Shown here: positions 9,461-18,787 of the stretch, piece after piece
Numbering within the stretch: the first letter of the stretch is position 1
Layout of the letters: the number at the start of each line of letters is the position of its first letter
Assembly (NCBI GenBank): GCA_949948715.1
Contig: CATLGW010000001.1
Coordinates: forward strand, 62,001-126,000
Direction of reading: 5' to 3'
Source of the DNA: an uncultured Lachnospiraceae bacterium
GTDB lineage: Bacteria > Bacillota > Clostridia > Lachnospirales > Lachnospiraceae
Length of the DNA: 64,000 bases
Notes under the pieces: generated by a model
Told to the model about the DNA's origin: nothing
Database searches by the model: none
The model's input: only the letters and a program-made list of their open reading frames with translations
Position numbers and translations under genes: made by a program

Positions 9461-10771
9461 ATGGGAGAACAGTTGGAAGAAATCTATGAGTCCATGGGAA
9501 TCGGCCGGGCGGTATACCGCTACGGGGAGAAAATTGCGGGGCTTTTGTCGGAGCGGTTTGGGCAGATAGACGCCGTGGCGGAGTACAATCAAGTGAAGGT
9601 TTTGCGGGCCATGCAGGAAAAGCAGGTGAGCGAGGCCTGCCTGCTTGGCACCACGGGGTACGGCTACAATGATCTGGGCAGGGATACCCTGGAGGGGGTT
9701 TATGCCCGGGTGTTCCACACCCAGGACGCTCTGGTGCGCCCTCAGATCACCTGCGGAACCCATGCCCTGGCGTTAGCTCTGATGAGCAATCTGCGGCCGG
9801 GGGACGAGCTGCTCTCTCCGGTGGGCAAGCCCTACGACACCCTGGAGGAGGTCATAGGGATACGGCCCGGCAGGGGGTCTCTCAAGGAGTACGGGATTAC
9901 CTATAGGCAGGTGGATTTAAAGGAGGACGGCGGATTCGACTATGAGGGGATCAGGGGGGTGGTGAACGAACGAACGCGGCTGGTGACCATCCAGCGCTCC
10001 AAAGGTTATCAGACCAGACCCACTCTGTCCGTGGACCGCATCGGTGAGCTGATCGCTTTTATCAAGGGTATAAAGCCGGATGTCATCTGTATGGTGGATA
10101 ACTGTTACGGGGAGTTCGTGGAGCGGCGGGAGCCCTCGGATGTGGGAGCGGATATGGTGGTGGGCTCCCTGATCAAGAATCCCGGCGGCGGGCTGGCTCC
10201 CGTGGGGGGATATATCGCGGGGAGAAGGGATTGTGTGGAGAACGCGGCCTGCAGGCTCACCTCCCCCGGGCTTGGGAAGGAGGTCGGCGCTTCCCTGGGC
10301 ATACTGCCGCAGTTTTATCAGGGGCTGTTTCTGGCCCCCACCGTCACCGCGGCGGCGCTCAAGGGAGCGGTCTTTGCGGCAAATGTCTACGAGCGCCTGG
10401 GCTTCCCCGTGACGCCTGACGGAAGGGAATCCCGGCATGATATTATCCAGGCGGTGACCTTTGGCGCGCCGGAGGGCGTCATAGCCTTCTGCCAGGGGAT
10501 TCAGGCGGCGTCTCCGGTGGACAGTCATGTGACCCCCGAACCCTGGGATATGCCGGGGTATGACGCCAGGGTCATCATGGCGGCGGGAGCCTTTGTGTCG
10601 GGCTCCTCCATCGAGTTGTCGGCGGACGGCCCCATCAAGCCTCCCTATGCAGTGTATTTTCAGGGCGGGCTGACCTGGCCCCACGCCAGGTTCGGCATTC
10701 TCAAATCCCTGCAGTCTTTGGTGGATCAGGGTATTGTGAGGGAAGATGATCTTGCAGAAAGCCGTATTTAA
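9461..10771 (+). CDS. Methionine gamma-lyase family (aluminium-resistance family) PLP protein
   Basis: A 436-residue fold-type I PLP enzyme. It contains TTGYGYNDLGRDTLE near the N-terminus, the PQITCGTHALALAL cofactor-pocket segment, a VDNCYGEF Asp strand and SLIKNPGGG, whose Lys should form the Schiff base. This arrangement is that of the family annotated as methionine gamma-lyase or aluminium-resistance protein. Its substrate is not settled. In many Firmicutes it lies beside miaA, and it does so here. ATG 9461 follows GAGG. Location is cytoplasmic. Substrate identity cannot be read from the sequence. Confidence 0.88.
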   Translation: MGEQLEEIYESMGIGRAVYRYGEKIAGLLSERFGQIDAVAEYNQVKVLRAMQEKQVSEACLLGTTGYGYNDLGRDTLEGVYARVFHTQDALVRPQITCGTHALALALMSNLRPGDELLSPVGKPYDTLEEVIGIRPGRGSLKEYGITYRQVDLKEDGGFDYEGIRGVVNERTRLVTIQRSKGYQTRPTLSVDRIGELIAFIKGIKPDVICMVDNCYGEFVERREPSDVGADMVVGSLIKNPGGGLAPVGGYIAGRRDCVENAACRLTSPGLGKEVGASLGILPQFYQGLFLAPTVTAAALKGAVFAANVYERLGFPVTPDGRESRHDIIQAVTFGAPEGVIAFCQGIQAASPVDSHVTPEPWDMPGYDARVIMAAGAFVSGSSIELSADGPIKPPYAVYFQGGLTWPHARFGILKSLQSLVDQGIVREDDLAESRI

Positions 10772-10932
10772 AACAGGATTTTCAGAGAAAAAAATGGAAA
10801 AAATGGAAAATTAAATCCATGAATTTTGTGTACAGGCTGTCCATTTTGTGGTAGTATAAAAAGGCGTATGGTAGAATGAACTCTGAATCGGGGGCGTTTT
10901 ACTCAATACAAAGGAAAGACAGGGTACTGACA

Positions 10933-11172
10933 TTGAAAAGGATTAATTGGGTATTGACGGTTTTAGTGCTGATCGGTTTTGTTATCGGCACCTTTATCGG
11001 AACTTACTTTGACGGCACCTTCCTGAATTACGGCCAGACGTTCGGACTGACCAATCCGGTGGAGTTGGACATGGGGTTTGTGGTTCTGACCTTCGGACTT
11101 AAGTTTCATATCACCATTGCCAGTGTGGTCGGGGTGATTATTGCTTTTGTGGTGTACCGCTTTATACGGTAG
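10933..11172 (+). CDS. DUF4321 family small membrane protein
   Basis: A protein of about 79 residues with two membrane segments, one right after a basic N-terminus and one at the C-terminus (IASVVGVIIAFVVYRFIR). GTFIGTYF, LNYGQTFGL and VVLTFGLKFHITIAS between them match the DUF4321 family of Clostridia. The start is uncertain. TTG 10933 places the first membrane segment as in the family and leaves room after a TATAAA box at 10855-10860. An ATG at 10876 (98 residues) has no ribosome site and would lie almost on the transcript start. Function is unknown; its place just before radC and the mre block suggests an envelope role at most. Confidence 0.7.
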   Translation: MKRINWVLTVLVLIGFVIGTFIGTYFDGTFLNYGQTFGLTNPVELDMGFVVLTFGLKFHITIASVVGVIIAFVVYRFIR

Positions 11173-11220
11173 ATTTGCATTGGGGCTTGTCCGTGCGTCG
11201 GAGAAGGCAGGGAGAGGCCC

Positions 11221-11907
11221 ATGAAGGACAAGGAGAGAACGGGGCGGGATATGCCCTATGAGAGGTTCCTGCGGTTTGGAGCGGAGAACCTGACGGAGAG
11301 CGAGCTTTTGGCGATTATTCTGAGGACGGGCACCAGAGATCATTCCGCCCTGGAGCTGGCGGAGCAGGTGCTTGCCATGGCAAGGTATCCCAGAGAGGGC
11401 CTTTTAGGGCTCTACGACGTGACTCTGGAGGAGCTGATGGGGATCAAGGGCATAGGTATGGTGAAGGCTGTGAAGTTAAAAAGCCTCACCGAGCTGTCCA
11501 TGCGCATCAGCAGAGCCACCGCCAGGGAGGGACTGCGTTTTGACTGTGCCGCCGCCGTGGCGGAGTATTTTATGGAAAAGCTCAGGCACCGGGATACGGA
11601 ATGCGTTGTTTTGGTCTGCCTGGACGCAAAGGGGCAGATGATCCGGGAGAAAATGCTGTCGGAGGGAAGCGTCAGGATGTCCCTCATTTCACCCCGGGAG
11701 ATTTTTCTGGAGGCACTGCAGTGTCATGCGGTCAACCTTATTCTGGTGCACAATCATCCCAGCGGCGATCCCGCGCCCAGCAGGGCGGACAGGGAGCTGA
11801 CCCTGAATCTGAGGGAACTGGGGGAGAAGATGGATATTCCTCTTTTGGACCATATCATTATAGGAGATAAAAGATACAGTAGTTTTCGGGAATTGTCATT
11901 CCTGTGA
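11221..11907 (+). CDS. radC: RadC family JAB/JAMM-domain protein
   Basis: A 228-residue protein. The N-terminus has a helix-hairpin-helix-like region (LTESELLAIILRTGT, IKGIGMVKAVKLK). The C-terminal domain shows the metalloprotease-like signature HNHPSGDPAPSRAD with its two His, Ser and Asp. The RadC name is historical, and a role in recombination repair is not well supported in general. It directly precedes mreB, a widely conserved Firmicute arrangement, with the mreB start 17 nt downstream of its stop. ATG 11221 follows GGGAGAGG. Confidence 0.93.
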   Translation: MKDKERTGRDMPYERFLRFGAENLTESELLAIILRTGTRDHSALELAEQVLAMARYPREGLLGLYDVTLEELMGIKGIGMVKAVKLKSLTELSMRISRATAREGLRFDCAAAVAEYFMEKLRHRDTECVVLVCLDAKGQMIREKMLSEGSVRMSLISPREIFLEALQCHAVNLILVHNHPSGDPAPSRADRELTLNLRELGEKMDIPLLDHIIIGDKRYSSFRELSFL

Positions 11908-11924
11908 GGAAAGGAGCTGTTGTT

Positions 11925-12938
11925 TTGGCTAACAATGCATTTGGTATCGATCTGGGTACCAACAATATCAAGATTTACTGTAGGAACGACGACAATATTA
12001 TGGTGGAGAAGAATATGATCGCCATCGAGAGCAGGAATAATATTCTCTTTGCCTACGGTGACTCCGCTTTTGAAATGTATGAGAAAGCTCCCAGTAATAT
12101 TCATATTTCCTATCCGCTTTCCAACGGCGTGATAGCGGATATTCACAATATGGAGCAGTTGGTGAAATTTTTCATCACGGATCTGCAGAAGGGAAGCGTC
12201 AAGCCGGCGGATTTTCTCATCGCCGTGCCCACGGATGTGACGGATGTGGAAAAGAGAGCCTTTTACGATCTGTTGAAGGATGCCAATGTGAAGGCCAAGA
12301 GAATCACGGTGGTGGAGAAGGCCGTGGCGGACGGGCTGGGGCTGGAGATTGACGTGAAGAATTCCCAGGGCGTCTTGGTGGTGAACGTGGGGTATGAGAC
12401 TACGGAGATATCCATTCTGTCTCTGGGGGGCATTGTGCTCAGCCGCCTGATCAAGGCGGGAGGACTGAAATTTGATGAGGCCATCCGGGCCGCGGTGCGC
12501 AGGGAGTTCAGCCTGATCATCGGGGGCAAGACGGCGGAGTCGGTGAAGATATCCTTAAAGGAGCTGGAGGAGGAGGGCAGGGGGGCCGTGGTCTACGGCC
12601 GCGATATTGTGACCGGCCTTCCCGTGGAGCGGGAGATTCCCACCAAGCTGGTGGACGAATCCCTGGAGGAGCACTTCAATACGATCATAGACAATGTAAA
12701 GGTGATTCTGGAGCGGACGCCGCCGGAGTTGGCGGCGGATATCTACCGCCACGGCATTTATCTGACGGGAGGGGCTTCCCAGGTCAGCCATCTGGCGGAG
12801 CGTCTTGCTGCCGGCACGGGGCTGAAGGTCAACGAGGCGGAGAATCCCATCAACAGCGTGGCTATGGGACTTGCCAAGATCATAAAGGACGAAAACTACA
12901 GATCGGTGACTTCCACGATTGAAGGGATGAGTAAATGA
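11925..12938 (+). CDS. mreB: MreB-family actin-like cell shape protein, altered phosphate-2 motif
   Basis: A 337-residue actin-fold protein that would form membrane-bound filaments guiding lateral wall synthesis. Phosphate-1 motif GIDLGT (residues 7-12), the SLGGIV strand, the IGGKTAESVKI segment and the adenosine motif LTGGASQ are intact. The usual VDIGGGTTE phosphate-2 motif is VNVGYETTE here (Asn154, Tyr157, Glu158), and the usual EEPMAAAIGAGL helix is EKAVADGLGL. The core Thr pair is kept. TTG 11925 is chosen because AAGGAG lies 8 nt upstream. It heads mreBCD and overlaps mreC by 4 nt (ATGA). It is longer and more divergent than Bacillus MreB, and an MreBH/Mbl-like specialist is possible. 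Confidence 0.9.
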   Translation: MANNAFGIDLGTNNIKIYCRNDDNIMVEKNMIAIESRNNILFAYGDSAFEMYEKAPSNIHISYPLSNGVIADIHNMEQLVKFFITDLQKGSVKPADFLIAVPTDVTDVEKRAFYDLLKDANVKAKRITVVEKAVADGLGLEIDVKNSQGVLVVNVGYETTEISILSLGGIVLSRLIKAGGLKFDEAIRAAVRREFSLIIGGKTAESVKISLKELEEEGRGAVVYGRDIVTGLPVEREIPTKLVDESLEEHFNTIIDNVKVILERTPPELAADIYRHGIYLTGGASQVSHLAERLAAGTGLKVNEAENPINSVAMGLAKIIKDENYRSVTSTIEGMSK

Positions 12939-13804
12939 GCCCAATCATAAAAAGAAAAGGGGAGAAGTTTACTCTGCCGAGTAAATATCTCCTCTTTATT
13001 TTAACATTTTTGTGCACGCTGCTGATGCTGTTTACCTTTGGGACGGATGTCTTTAACAGGCCTTTCAACACGGTTGTGGGCTATGTGATCATCCCCTTTG
13101 AGCAGGGGATCGGGAGAATGGGAGAGTGGCTGGCCAACCGCTCCGAGGAGCTGGTGCAGATCCGCTCTCTGCTTCAGGAGAACGAGAGCCTGCGGGATCA
13201 GGTGGCCCAGCTCACGGAGGAGAACAGCCTGCTTCAGCAGGACAAGCACGAGCTGAATCAGCTCAGAGAGCTGGTGAAGCTGAACGAGCAGTACGGGGAA
13301 TACAATAAGATCGGAGCCAGGATTATCGGCAGGGATTCCGGTAATTGGTATTCCTCCTTTGTCATAGATAAGGGGGAGCAGGACGGCCTGAGCGTGGATA
13401 TGAACGTGATCGCCGGCGGCGGCCTGGTGGGCAGGATCACCGCCGTGGGGCCCAACTGGTCCAGAGTGACCTCCATCATATCCGACAATGTCCATGTCAG
13501 CGCCCAGACTTTGGCCACGGAGGACAATATGACGGTGTCGGGGGACTTAAAATCCATGGCAAACGGCGTGATCTCATTCAGCCAGCTTGTGGACAGCAAA
13601 GATCAGGTGGCCGAGGGAGACAAGGTGGTTACGTCGGATATCAGTGACAAATATCTGCCCAATATCTTGATCGGCTATCTGCACACGATCAACAGGGACG
13701 CCAACAACCTGACCAAATCGGGGTATCTGACTCCCGTGGTGGATTTTGAGCATCTCGGGGAGGTGCTGGTGATTACGGATTTGAAGCAGCAGATAGAGGA
13801 ATGA
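12935..13804 (+). CDS. mreC: Rod shape-determining protein MreC
   Basis: A 289-residue bitopic protein with a basic N-terminus, one membrane segment (about residues 15-37), a coiled coil at about 65-115 (LLQENESLRDQVAQLTEENSLLQQ) and a beta-rich extracellular domain with GLVGRITAVG. It links MreB filaments to PBP2/RodA outside the membrane. The start overlaps the mreB stop (ATGA), and its own stop overlaps the mreD start, which points to translational coupling. Length and layout are normal. Confidence 0.95.
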   Translation: MSPIIKRKGEKFTLPSKYLLFILTFLCTLLMLFTFGTDVFNRPFNTVVGYVIIPFEQGIGRMGEWLANRSEELVQIRSLLQENESLRDQVAQLTEENSLLQQDKHELNQLRELVKLNEQYGEYNKIGARIIGRDSGNWYSSFVIDKGEQDGLSVDMNVIAGGGLVGRITAVGPNWSRVTSIISDNVHVSAQTLATEDNMTVSGDLKSMANGVISFSQLVDSKDQVAEGDKVVTSDISDKYLPNILIGYLHTINRDANNLTKSGYLTPVVDFEHLGEVLVITDLKQQIEE

Positions 13805-14325
13805 TGATGTGTAGAAAGCTTGTGGTGGCCTTGTTCATAATGGCGTGCTTTATCATACAGTGCAGCGTATTTAACGGCTTATCCTTTGCCGGCATCATAC
13901 CCAATTTGATGATTATACTCACCTCCTCCTTCGGGTTTATGAGAGGCGAGAGGGAGGGCTTGCTCATCGGCTTTTTCTGCGGGCTTTTGAGCGATATTTT
14001 CTTCGGTGATTTTCTGGGGTTTTATGCGCTGGTGCTGATGTACATCGGTTTTGTGAACGGCAAATTCAGCCGTATTTTTTACCCGGAGGACATAAAGCTT
14101 CCCTTGGGACTGATTATAGTCAGTGACTTGACCTACGGTGTCATGTGCTATCTGCTGATGTTTTTGCTGAGAGGAAAGTTTGATTTTCCCTTCTATTTTG
14201 TTAAAATCATTTTGCCGGAGGCATTGTACACCATTGTTGTGACGATTTTTCTGTATCCTGTTATCCTGAAGGTGAATTCGGCGTTGGAGAACAGGGAGAA
14301 AAGGAGCGAACAGAAATTTGTTTGA
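13801..14325 (+). CDS. mreD: Rod shape-determining protein MreD
   Basis: A 174-residue integral membrane protein with about five hydrophobic segments, including the conserved FGFMRGEREGLLIGFFCGLLSDIFFG stretch (written from its key residues RG, GFFxGLLxD). It belongs to the elongasome with MreC. Three consecutive ATGs (13801, 13804, 13807) follow AGAGGA; spacing favours the third. It overlaps both mreC and the PBP2 gene. Confidence 0.93.
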   Translation: MMMCRKLVVALFIMACFIIQCSVFNGLSFAGIIPNLMIILTSSFGFMRGEREGLLIGFFCGLLSDIFFGDFLGFYALVLMYIGFVNGKFSRIFYPEDIKLPLGLIIVSDLTYGVMCYLLMFLLRGKFDFPFYFVKIILPEALYTIVVTIFLYPVILKVNSALENREKRSEQKFV

Positions 14326-17215
14326 TGAATTCAAGGATCGTATTATCAGCATCATAACCAGCAGAGCTACCGTGCTGGCGCTGTTCTTTCTTCTGCTGGG
14401 GGGAGCGCTAATCTATCAGTGCTTTAATCTGCAGATAGTCCACGGCGAGGAGTATCTGAACGATTTCATACTTCAGACGGAGAAGACCCGGGACATTGCC
14501 AGCGCCAGGGGCAATATCTATGACAGGAACGGGGAGACCCTGGCCTACAATGAGCTGGCGTATTCCGTAAAGATCGAGGATGTATACGAGACCGGTTCTC
14601 AGAAGAACCGCCGTCTGAACGAGACGATCTATCGCCTGATACAGATGATCGAGAAAAACGGAGATCATGTGATCACCGACTTTCGGATTGTGCTGGACGA
14701 GAACGGAGATTTTGTCTACTCCGTGGAGGGCACAAGCCTGTTACGGTTCCTGGCGGATGTGTTCGGGCACACCACCATCGACAAGCTTACGGAGGAGGAG
14801 CGGGCCTACACCGCGCAGGAGCTGATGGAGTATTTGAGCCGCGCAAACGGCAAGGGCATCACCTTCGCCATCGGCGAGTATGCCGAGGAGGACAACAGCA
14901 AGAGCGAATTCTTTCCGGGAAAGGGATATACCAGGGAGGATTGGCTGAAGATGGTGACCATACGGTATGCCATGCGGCTTACGTCCTTTCGGAAATACAT
15001 CGGCACAACCGTGGCCACCGATGTCAGCAAGGAGACGGTGGCTGTGGTGATGGAGAATTCCGATGTGCTCCCCGGAGTTACCATCGAGATGGACACCATC
15101 AGAAGATATGTGGACAGCCCCTATTTTGCTCATGTGCTGGGCTATGTGGGAAAGATCTCCTCCGACGAACTGACGCAGCTAAACGATCAGGTTGCACAGG
15201 AGGGAGGCGGCGCGGACACCTATTCCATCAATGATGTGGTGGGAAAAAGCGGCATCGAGGCCTATATGGAGACCACGCTCCAGGGAACCAAGGGGAGCGA
15301 GAAGGTGGTGGTGGACACCACGGGCAAGGTGATCGCCATGCTGGAGCGCACGGAGCCTAAGTCGGGAAACGATGTCTATCTGACCATTGACAAGGACCTG
15401 ACCATGGCCGTGTACAGTATTGTGGAGCAGAAGCTGGCGGGGCTTTTGGCCAACAAGATTATCAACGCCAAGGAGTATGTGCCCGGTGCAAATTCCCGCA
15501 GTTCCGATATCAAGATTCCGATCTATGACGTGTATTTTGCCGTGGTCAATAACAATATCGTGGACATAGACCATTTTGCCGGGGAGGACGCGGGGGAGAC
15601 GGAACGGGAGGTCTACGAGAGCTACTTAGGCTACAAGGAGCAGGTTTACGCCAAGCTGATCTATGAGCTGACGGAAGGGTTCACGCCCTACAACCAGTTG
15701 CCCAAGGAGTATCAGGTCTATCAGAGTAATATCGTGTCCTACTTGAACAGGAACGGCGTGATTATCTCCGGCGCGGTGGATGCCGAGGATGCGACCCAGA
15801 TTGCCTGGGCCAGGGAGGAGGTCATCAGCCTTGGCGAATACCTGAATTACTGCATCGCCATGAACTGGATCGACGTGAGCAAGCTGGATTTGGATGCCAA
15901 ATATTCGGACTCCGGGGAGATTTACGGGAAGCTGACAGAGTACATTATCGACATGGTGGACCGCAACGCGGAGCTTCAGAAGCGTTTCTTCAAGTATATG
16001 CTCCTGAACGATGTCATAACGGGCAGACAGATCGGGCTTCTGATGTGCGAGCAGGGGGTGATACAGGTTTCCGCCGAGGAGGAGGAGGACCTGAAAAGCG
16101 GGAGAAAGACGGCATTTCAGTTTATGATGGACCGCATACAGTATCTGGACATCACTCCGGCTCAGCTTGCCCTTGACCCCTGCAACGCCTCCGTGGTGAT
16201 TACGGACGTAAATTCGGGGGATGTGCTGGCCATGGTGAGTTACCCCGGATATGACAATAATATGATGGCAAATTTCGTGGACGCGGAGTATTTCGAGAAG
16301 CTGAACGCGGACAAGTCCTTTCCGCAGATCAATTACGCCACCCAGAATGCGCTGGCCCCCGGCTCCACCTTCAAGATGGTGACGGCAACGGCGGGGCTTT
16401 TGGAGGGGGTGGTCAGCCTGGGAGACAGGACGGACTGCGTGGGGACCTATACGAATATTACGCCGTCCCCCAGATGCTGGCGTGTCACCGGCCACGGTTT
16501 TGAGAATCTGACCACGGCCATCAGGGATTCCTGCAACTATTTTTTCTATGATGTGGGCTACCGTCTGGCGCTGCGGGACGGAATCTACAGCGACGATACG
16601 GGCCTGGCGACGTTGCGGGAATATGCGGAAATGTACGGTCTGACGGAGAAATCCGGTGTGGAGATCTACGAGGTGGAGCCCGAGGTGTCGGATTTGGACG
16701 CGGTGCGCTCCTCCATCGGCCAGGGCACCAACAACTATACCACCGTAGGCATCGCCAGATACATTTCCACCGTGGCAAACGGCGGCACATGCTACAACCT
16801 GACGCTGCTGGACCGGGTAATGGACGCCGAGGGGAACGTGCGGGCGGAGTACGAGCCGGAGATCAGAAATGTCATAGAAATGCCCGATGAATATTGGAAC
16901 GCCATACATTCGGGTATGCGTCAGGTGGTTCTGAACAAAAGCTATTTCAGCAATCTGGCGGTGGAGGTGGCGGGAAAAACCGGAACGGCGGAGCAGACCT
17001 CATCCAGGCCCAACCACGCGCTGTTTGTGTGCTATGCACCCTATGAGAGTCCTGAGATCGCCATTGTGACCCGTATTCCCTTCGGGTATTCCTCCGATTA
17101 CGCGGCTCAGTTCACCCGGGAGATCGTCAAATATTACTATGGCCTGGCGGATGCGGACGAGTTGATCACCGGTACGGCGGACGCTCCCGAGGGGGGAATT
17201 TCCAATGAAATGTAA
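14318..17215 (+). CDS. mrdA: Penicillin-binding protein 2, elongasome transpeptidase with large insertion
   Basis: A 965-residue class B PBP that crosslinks peptidoglycan on the outer side of the membrane, with one N-terminal membrane segment (about residues 15-37). The non-catalytic domain begins ARGNIYDRNGETLAYN. The transpeptidase domain has STFK at 683-686, SCN at 738-740 and KTGTAEQ at 887-893. Between the first helix of that domain (about 355-377) and strand ASVVITDVNSGDVLAM (from 624) lies an insertion of about 240 residues, mostly helical, which explains the length (600-700 is usual). TTG 14318 follows AAGGAG and overlaps mreD by 8 nt. RodA, its glycosyltransferase partner, is encoded 2 kb downstream. 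Confidence 0.95.
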   Translation: MFDEFKDRIISIITSRATVLALFFLLLGGALIYQCFNLQIVHGEEYLNDFILQTEKTRDIASARGNIYDRNGETLAYNELAYSVKIEDVYETGSQKNRRLNETIYRLIQMIEKNGDHVITDFRIVLDENGDFVYSVEGTSLLRFLADVFGHTTIDKLTEEERAYTAQELMEYLSRANGKGITFAIGEYAEEDNSKSEFFPGKGYTREDWLKMVTIRYAMRLTSFRKYIGTTVATDVSKETVAVVMENSDVLPGVTIEMDTIRRYVDSPYFAHVLGYVGKISSDELTQLNDQVAQEGGGADTYSINDVVGKSGIEAYMETTLQGTKGSEKVVVDTTGKVIAMLERTEPKSGNDVYLTIDKDLTMAVYSIVEQKLAGLLANKIINAKEYVPGANSRSSDIKIPIYDVYFAVVNNNIVDIDHFAGEDAGETEREVYESYLGYKEQVYAKLIYELTEGFTPYNQLPKEYQVYQSNIVSYLNRNGVIISGAVDAEDATQIAWAREEVISLGEYLNYCIAMNWIDVSKLDLDAKYSDSGEIYGKLTEYIIDMVDRNAELQKRFFKYMLLNDVITGRQIGLLMCEQGVIQVSAEEEEDLKSGRKTAFQFMMDRIQYLDITPAQLALDPCNASVVITDVNSGDVLAMVSYPGYDNNMMANFVDAEYFEKLNADKSFPQINYATQNALAPGSTFKMVTATAGLLEGVVSLGDRTDCVGTYTNITPSPRCWRVTGHGFENLTTAIRDSCNYFFYDVGYRLALRDGIYSDDTGLATLREYAEMYGLTEKSGVEIYEVEPEVSDLDAVRSSIGQGTNNYTTVGIARYISTVANGGTCYNLTLLDRVMDAEGNVRAEYEPEIRNVIEMPDEYWNAIHSGMRQVVLNKSYFSNLAVEVAGKTGTAEQTSSRPNHALFVCYAPYESPEIAIVTRIPFGYSSDYAAQFTREIVKYYYGLADADELITGTADAPEGGISNEM

Positions 17216-17235
17216 GAGAGGCAGGGGTTGACTTT

Positions 17236-17907
17236 ATGCAGGACAGGGTTGTGATAAAAAGCTTTCAAAACGGAATATCCCTTCGTCTGCGGGAGGATGC
17301 GGATTTTCAGGATATCCTTTCGGAGCTCGCCCGGAAGTTTGCGGAGGGGAGACAGTTCTTCGGCAGCGCCAGCGTGGCTCTCTCCATCGAGGGGAGACGG
17401 GTGGATGATGCCGAAGAGGCGGAGATTTTGGAGGTCATCCGGGACAACAGCAATGTCAGGGTGGTCTGTCTGGTGGGGCGGGACGAGGAGGAGGAAAAGA
17501 AGCATCTGAACGCTCTTAAGCGGCTGGAGAGAGAGCTGAACGCCGCGGACGAGTGGAAGGTGCATAAAGGCTCCGTGGCCGGGAAGGATGTGCTGGAGAC
17601 GGAGAATAATATCGTGATTTTGGGGGACGTAGGTCCCGGAGGGGCGGTGATCTCCAAAGGGAGCATCATTATCCTGGGGGGACTCTACGGGGAGGCTTAC
17701 GCGGGGGACGGCGGCCGTCTGGACGTCTTTGTGATATCGCTTGAAATGGAGCCGGAAAGAATTAAAATCGGCGATTTCAAATATAAACAAAAGGAAAAAC
17801 AGTCGTGGTGGAACATCCGACCTAAGGTACAGCCGAAGATGGCTCATGTGATAGACGAAGGAATCATAGTGGAACCTCTTACCAAAGAATTACTGAGCTC
17901 ATTATAA
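17236..17907 (+). CDS. minC: Septum site-determining protein MinC
   Basis: A 223-residue inhibitor of FtsZ assembly at the poles. The N-terminal domain (1-100) has the FQNGISLRL start. The C-terminal right-handed beta-helix has GDVGPGGAVISKGSIIILGGLYGEAYAG, typical for binding MinD. The start lies 20 nt after the PBP2 stop with AGGGG upstream. A basic, Trp-containing linker near residue 190 precedes a tail with MAHVIDEGIIVEPL, as in other clostridial MinC. Confidence 0.93.
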   Translation: MQDRVVIKSFQNGISLRLREDADFQDILSELARKFAEGRQFFGSASVALSIEGRRVDDAEEAEILEVIRDNSNVRVVCLVGRDEEEEKKHLNALKRLERELNAADEWKVHKGSVAGKDVLETENNIVILGDVGPGGAVISKGSIIILGGLYGEAYAGDGGRLDVFVISLEMEPERIKIGDFKYKQKEKQSWWNIRPKVQPKMAHVIDEGIIVEPLTKELLSSL

Positions 17908-17951
17908 GATCACGCTCAGGGGACGACATTTAATAAAATGGAGGAATGTGT

Positions 17952-18773
17952 ATGGAAAACAACTTTTCCGCGGAGAGGAAAGGCTCCGAAGTAATTGTCG
18001 TCACTTCAGGTAAAGGCGGTGTGGGGAAGACCACCACAGCGGCAAATGTAGGAACGGGTCTGGCCAAGGCAGGAAAGAAGGTATGTCTCATCGACACGGA
18101 TATCGGACTTCGGAATCTGGATGTGGTGATGGGACTGGAGAATCGTATCGTCTACAATCTGGTGGATGTAGTGGAGGGGAGCTGCCGGGTAAAGCAGGCC
18201 CTGATCAGGGACAAACGTCATCCGGGGCTGTATCTCATGCCTTCTGCCCAGACCAGGGATAAGACGGCGGTTTCTCCCGGTCAGATGGTGAAGGTCATCG
18301 ACCATATGAGAGAGGAGTTTGATTACATCATTCTGGACTGTCCCGCGGGCATCGAGCAGGGATTCCAGAATGCCATCGCCGGAGCGGACAGAGCTTTGGT
18401 GGTGACGACGCCGGAGGTATCGGCGATACGGGACGCCGACCGCATCATAGGGCTTTTGGAGGCCAACGGCTTCAAGCAGATCGATCTGATCATCAATCGT
18501 CTGCGGCCGGATATGGTCAGGCGGGGCGATATGATGTCGGCGGGGGATGTGGTGGATATTCTGGCCATTCCTCTGATAGGCGTTATTCCGGATGATGAGA
18601 ATGTGGTGATCTCCACAAATCAGGGGGAGCCCCTGGTGGGAAATGACACTCCGGCGGGACAGGCTTACGCCAATGTGGTGGAGCGTGTGGACGGGAGAGA
18701 GATTCCGTTTCTCAATTTCGAGCGGGGCATTTCCTTCTGGACCAGGGTTACGGGCATTTTCCACAAAGCTTAA
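17952..18773 (+). CDS. minD: Septum site-determining ATPase MinD
   Basis: A 273-residue ParA/MinD ATPase. It has the deviant Walker A SGKGGVGKTTTAANVG near residues 17-32, IDTDIGLRNLDVVMGLENR, the YIILDCPAGIEQGF Walker B region and a C-terminal amphipathic helix (FWTRVTGIFHKA) for membrane binding. It recruits MinC and is released by MinE. ATG 17952 is preferred over ATG 17946 because GGAGG (17940-17944) is 7 nt from the former and only 1 nt from the latter. Confidence 0.97.
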   Translation: MENNFSAERKGSEVIVVTSGKGGVGKTTTAANVGTGLAKAGKKVCLIDTDIGLRNLDVVMGLENRIVYNLVDVVEGSCRVKQALIRDKRHPGLYLMPSAQTRDKTAVSPGQMVKVIDHMREEFDYIILDCPAGIEQGFQNAIAGADRALVVTTPEVSAIRDADRIIGLLEANGFKQIDLIINRLRPDMVRRGDMMSAGDVVDILAIPLIGVIPDDENVVISTNQGEPLVGNDTPAGQAYANVVERVDGREIPFLNFERGISFWTRVTGIFHKA

Positions 18774-18787
18774 GGGAGGGGGAGCAT

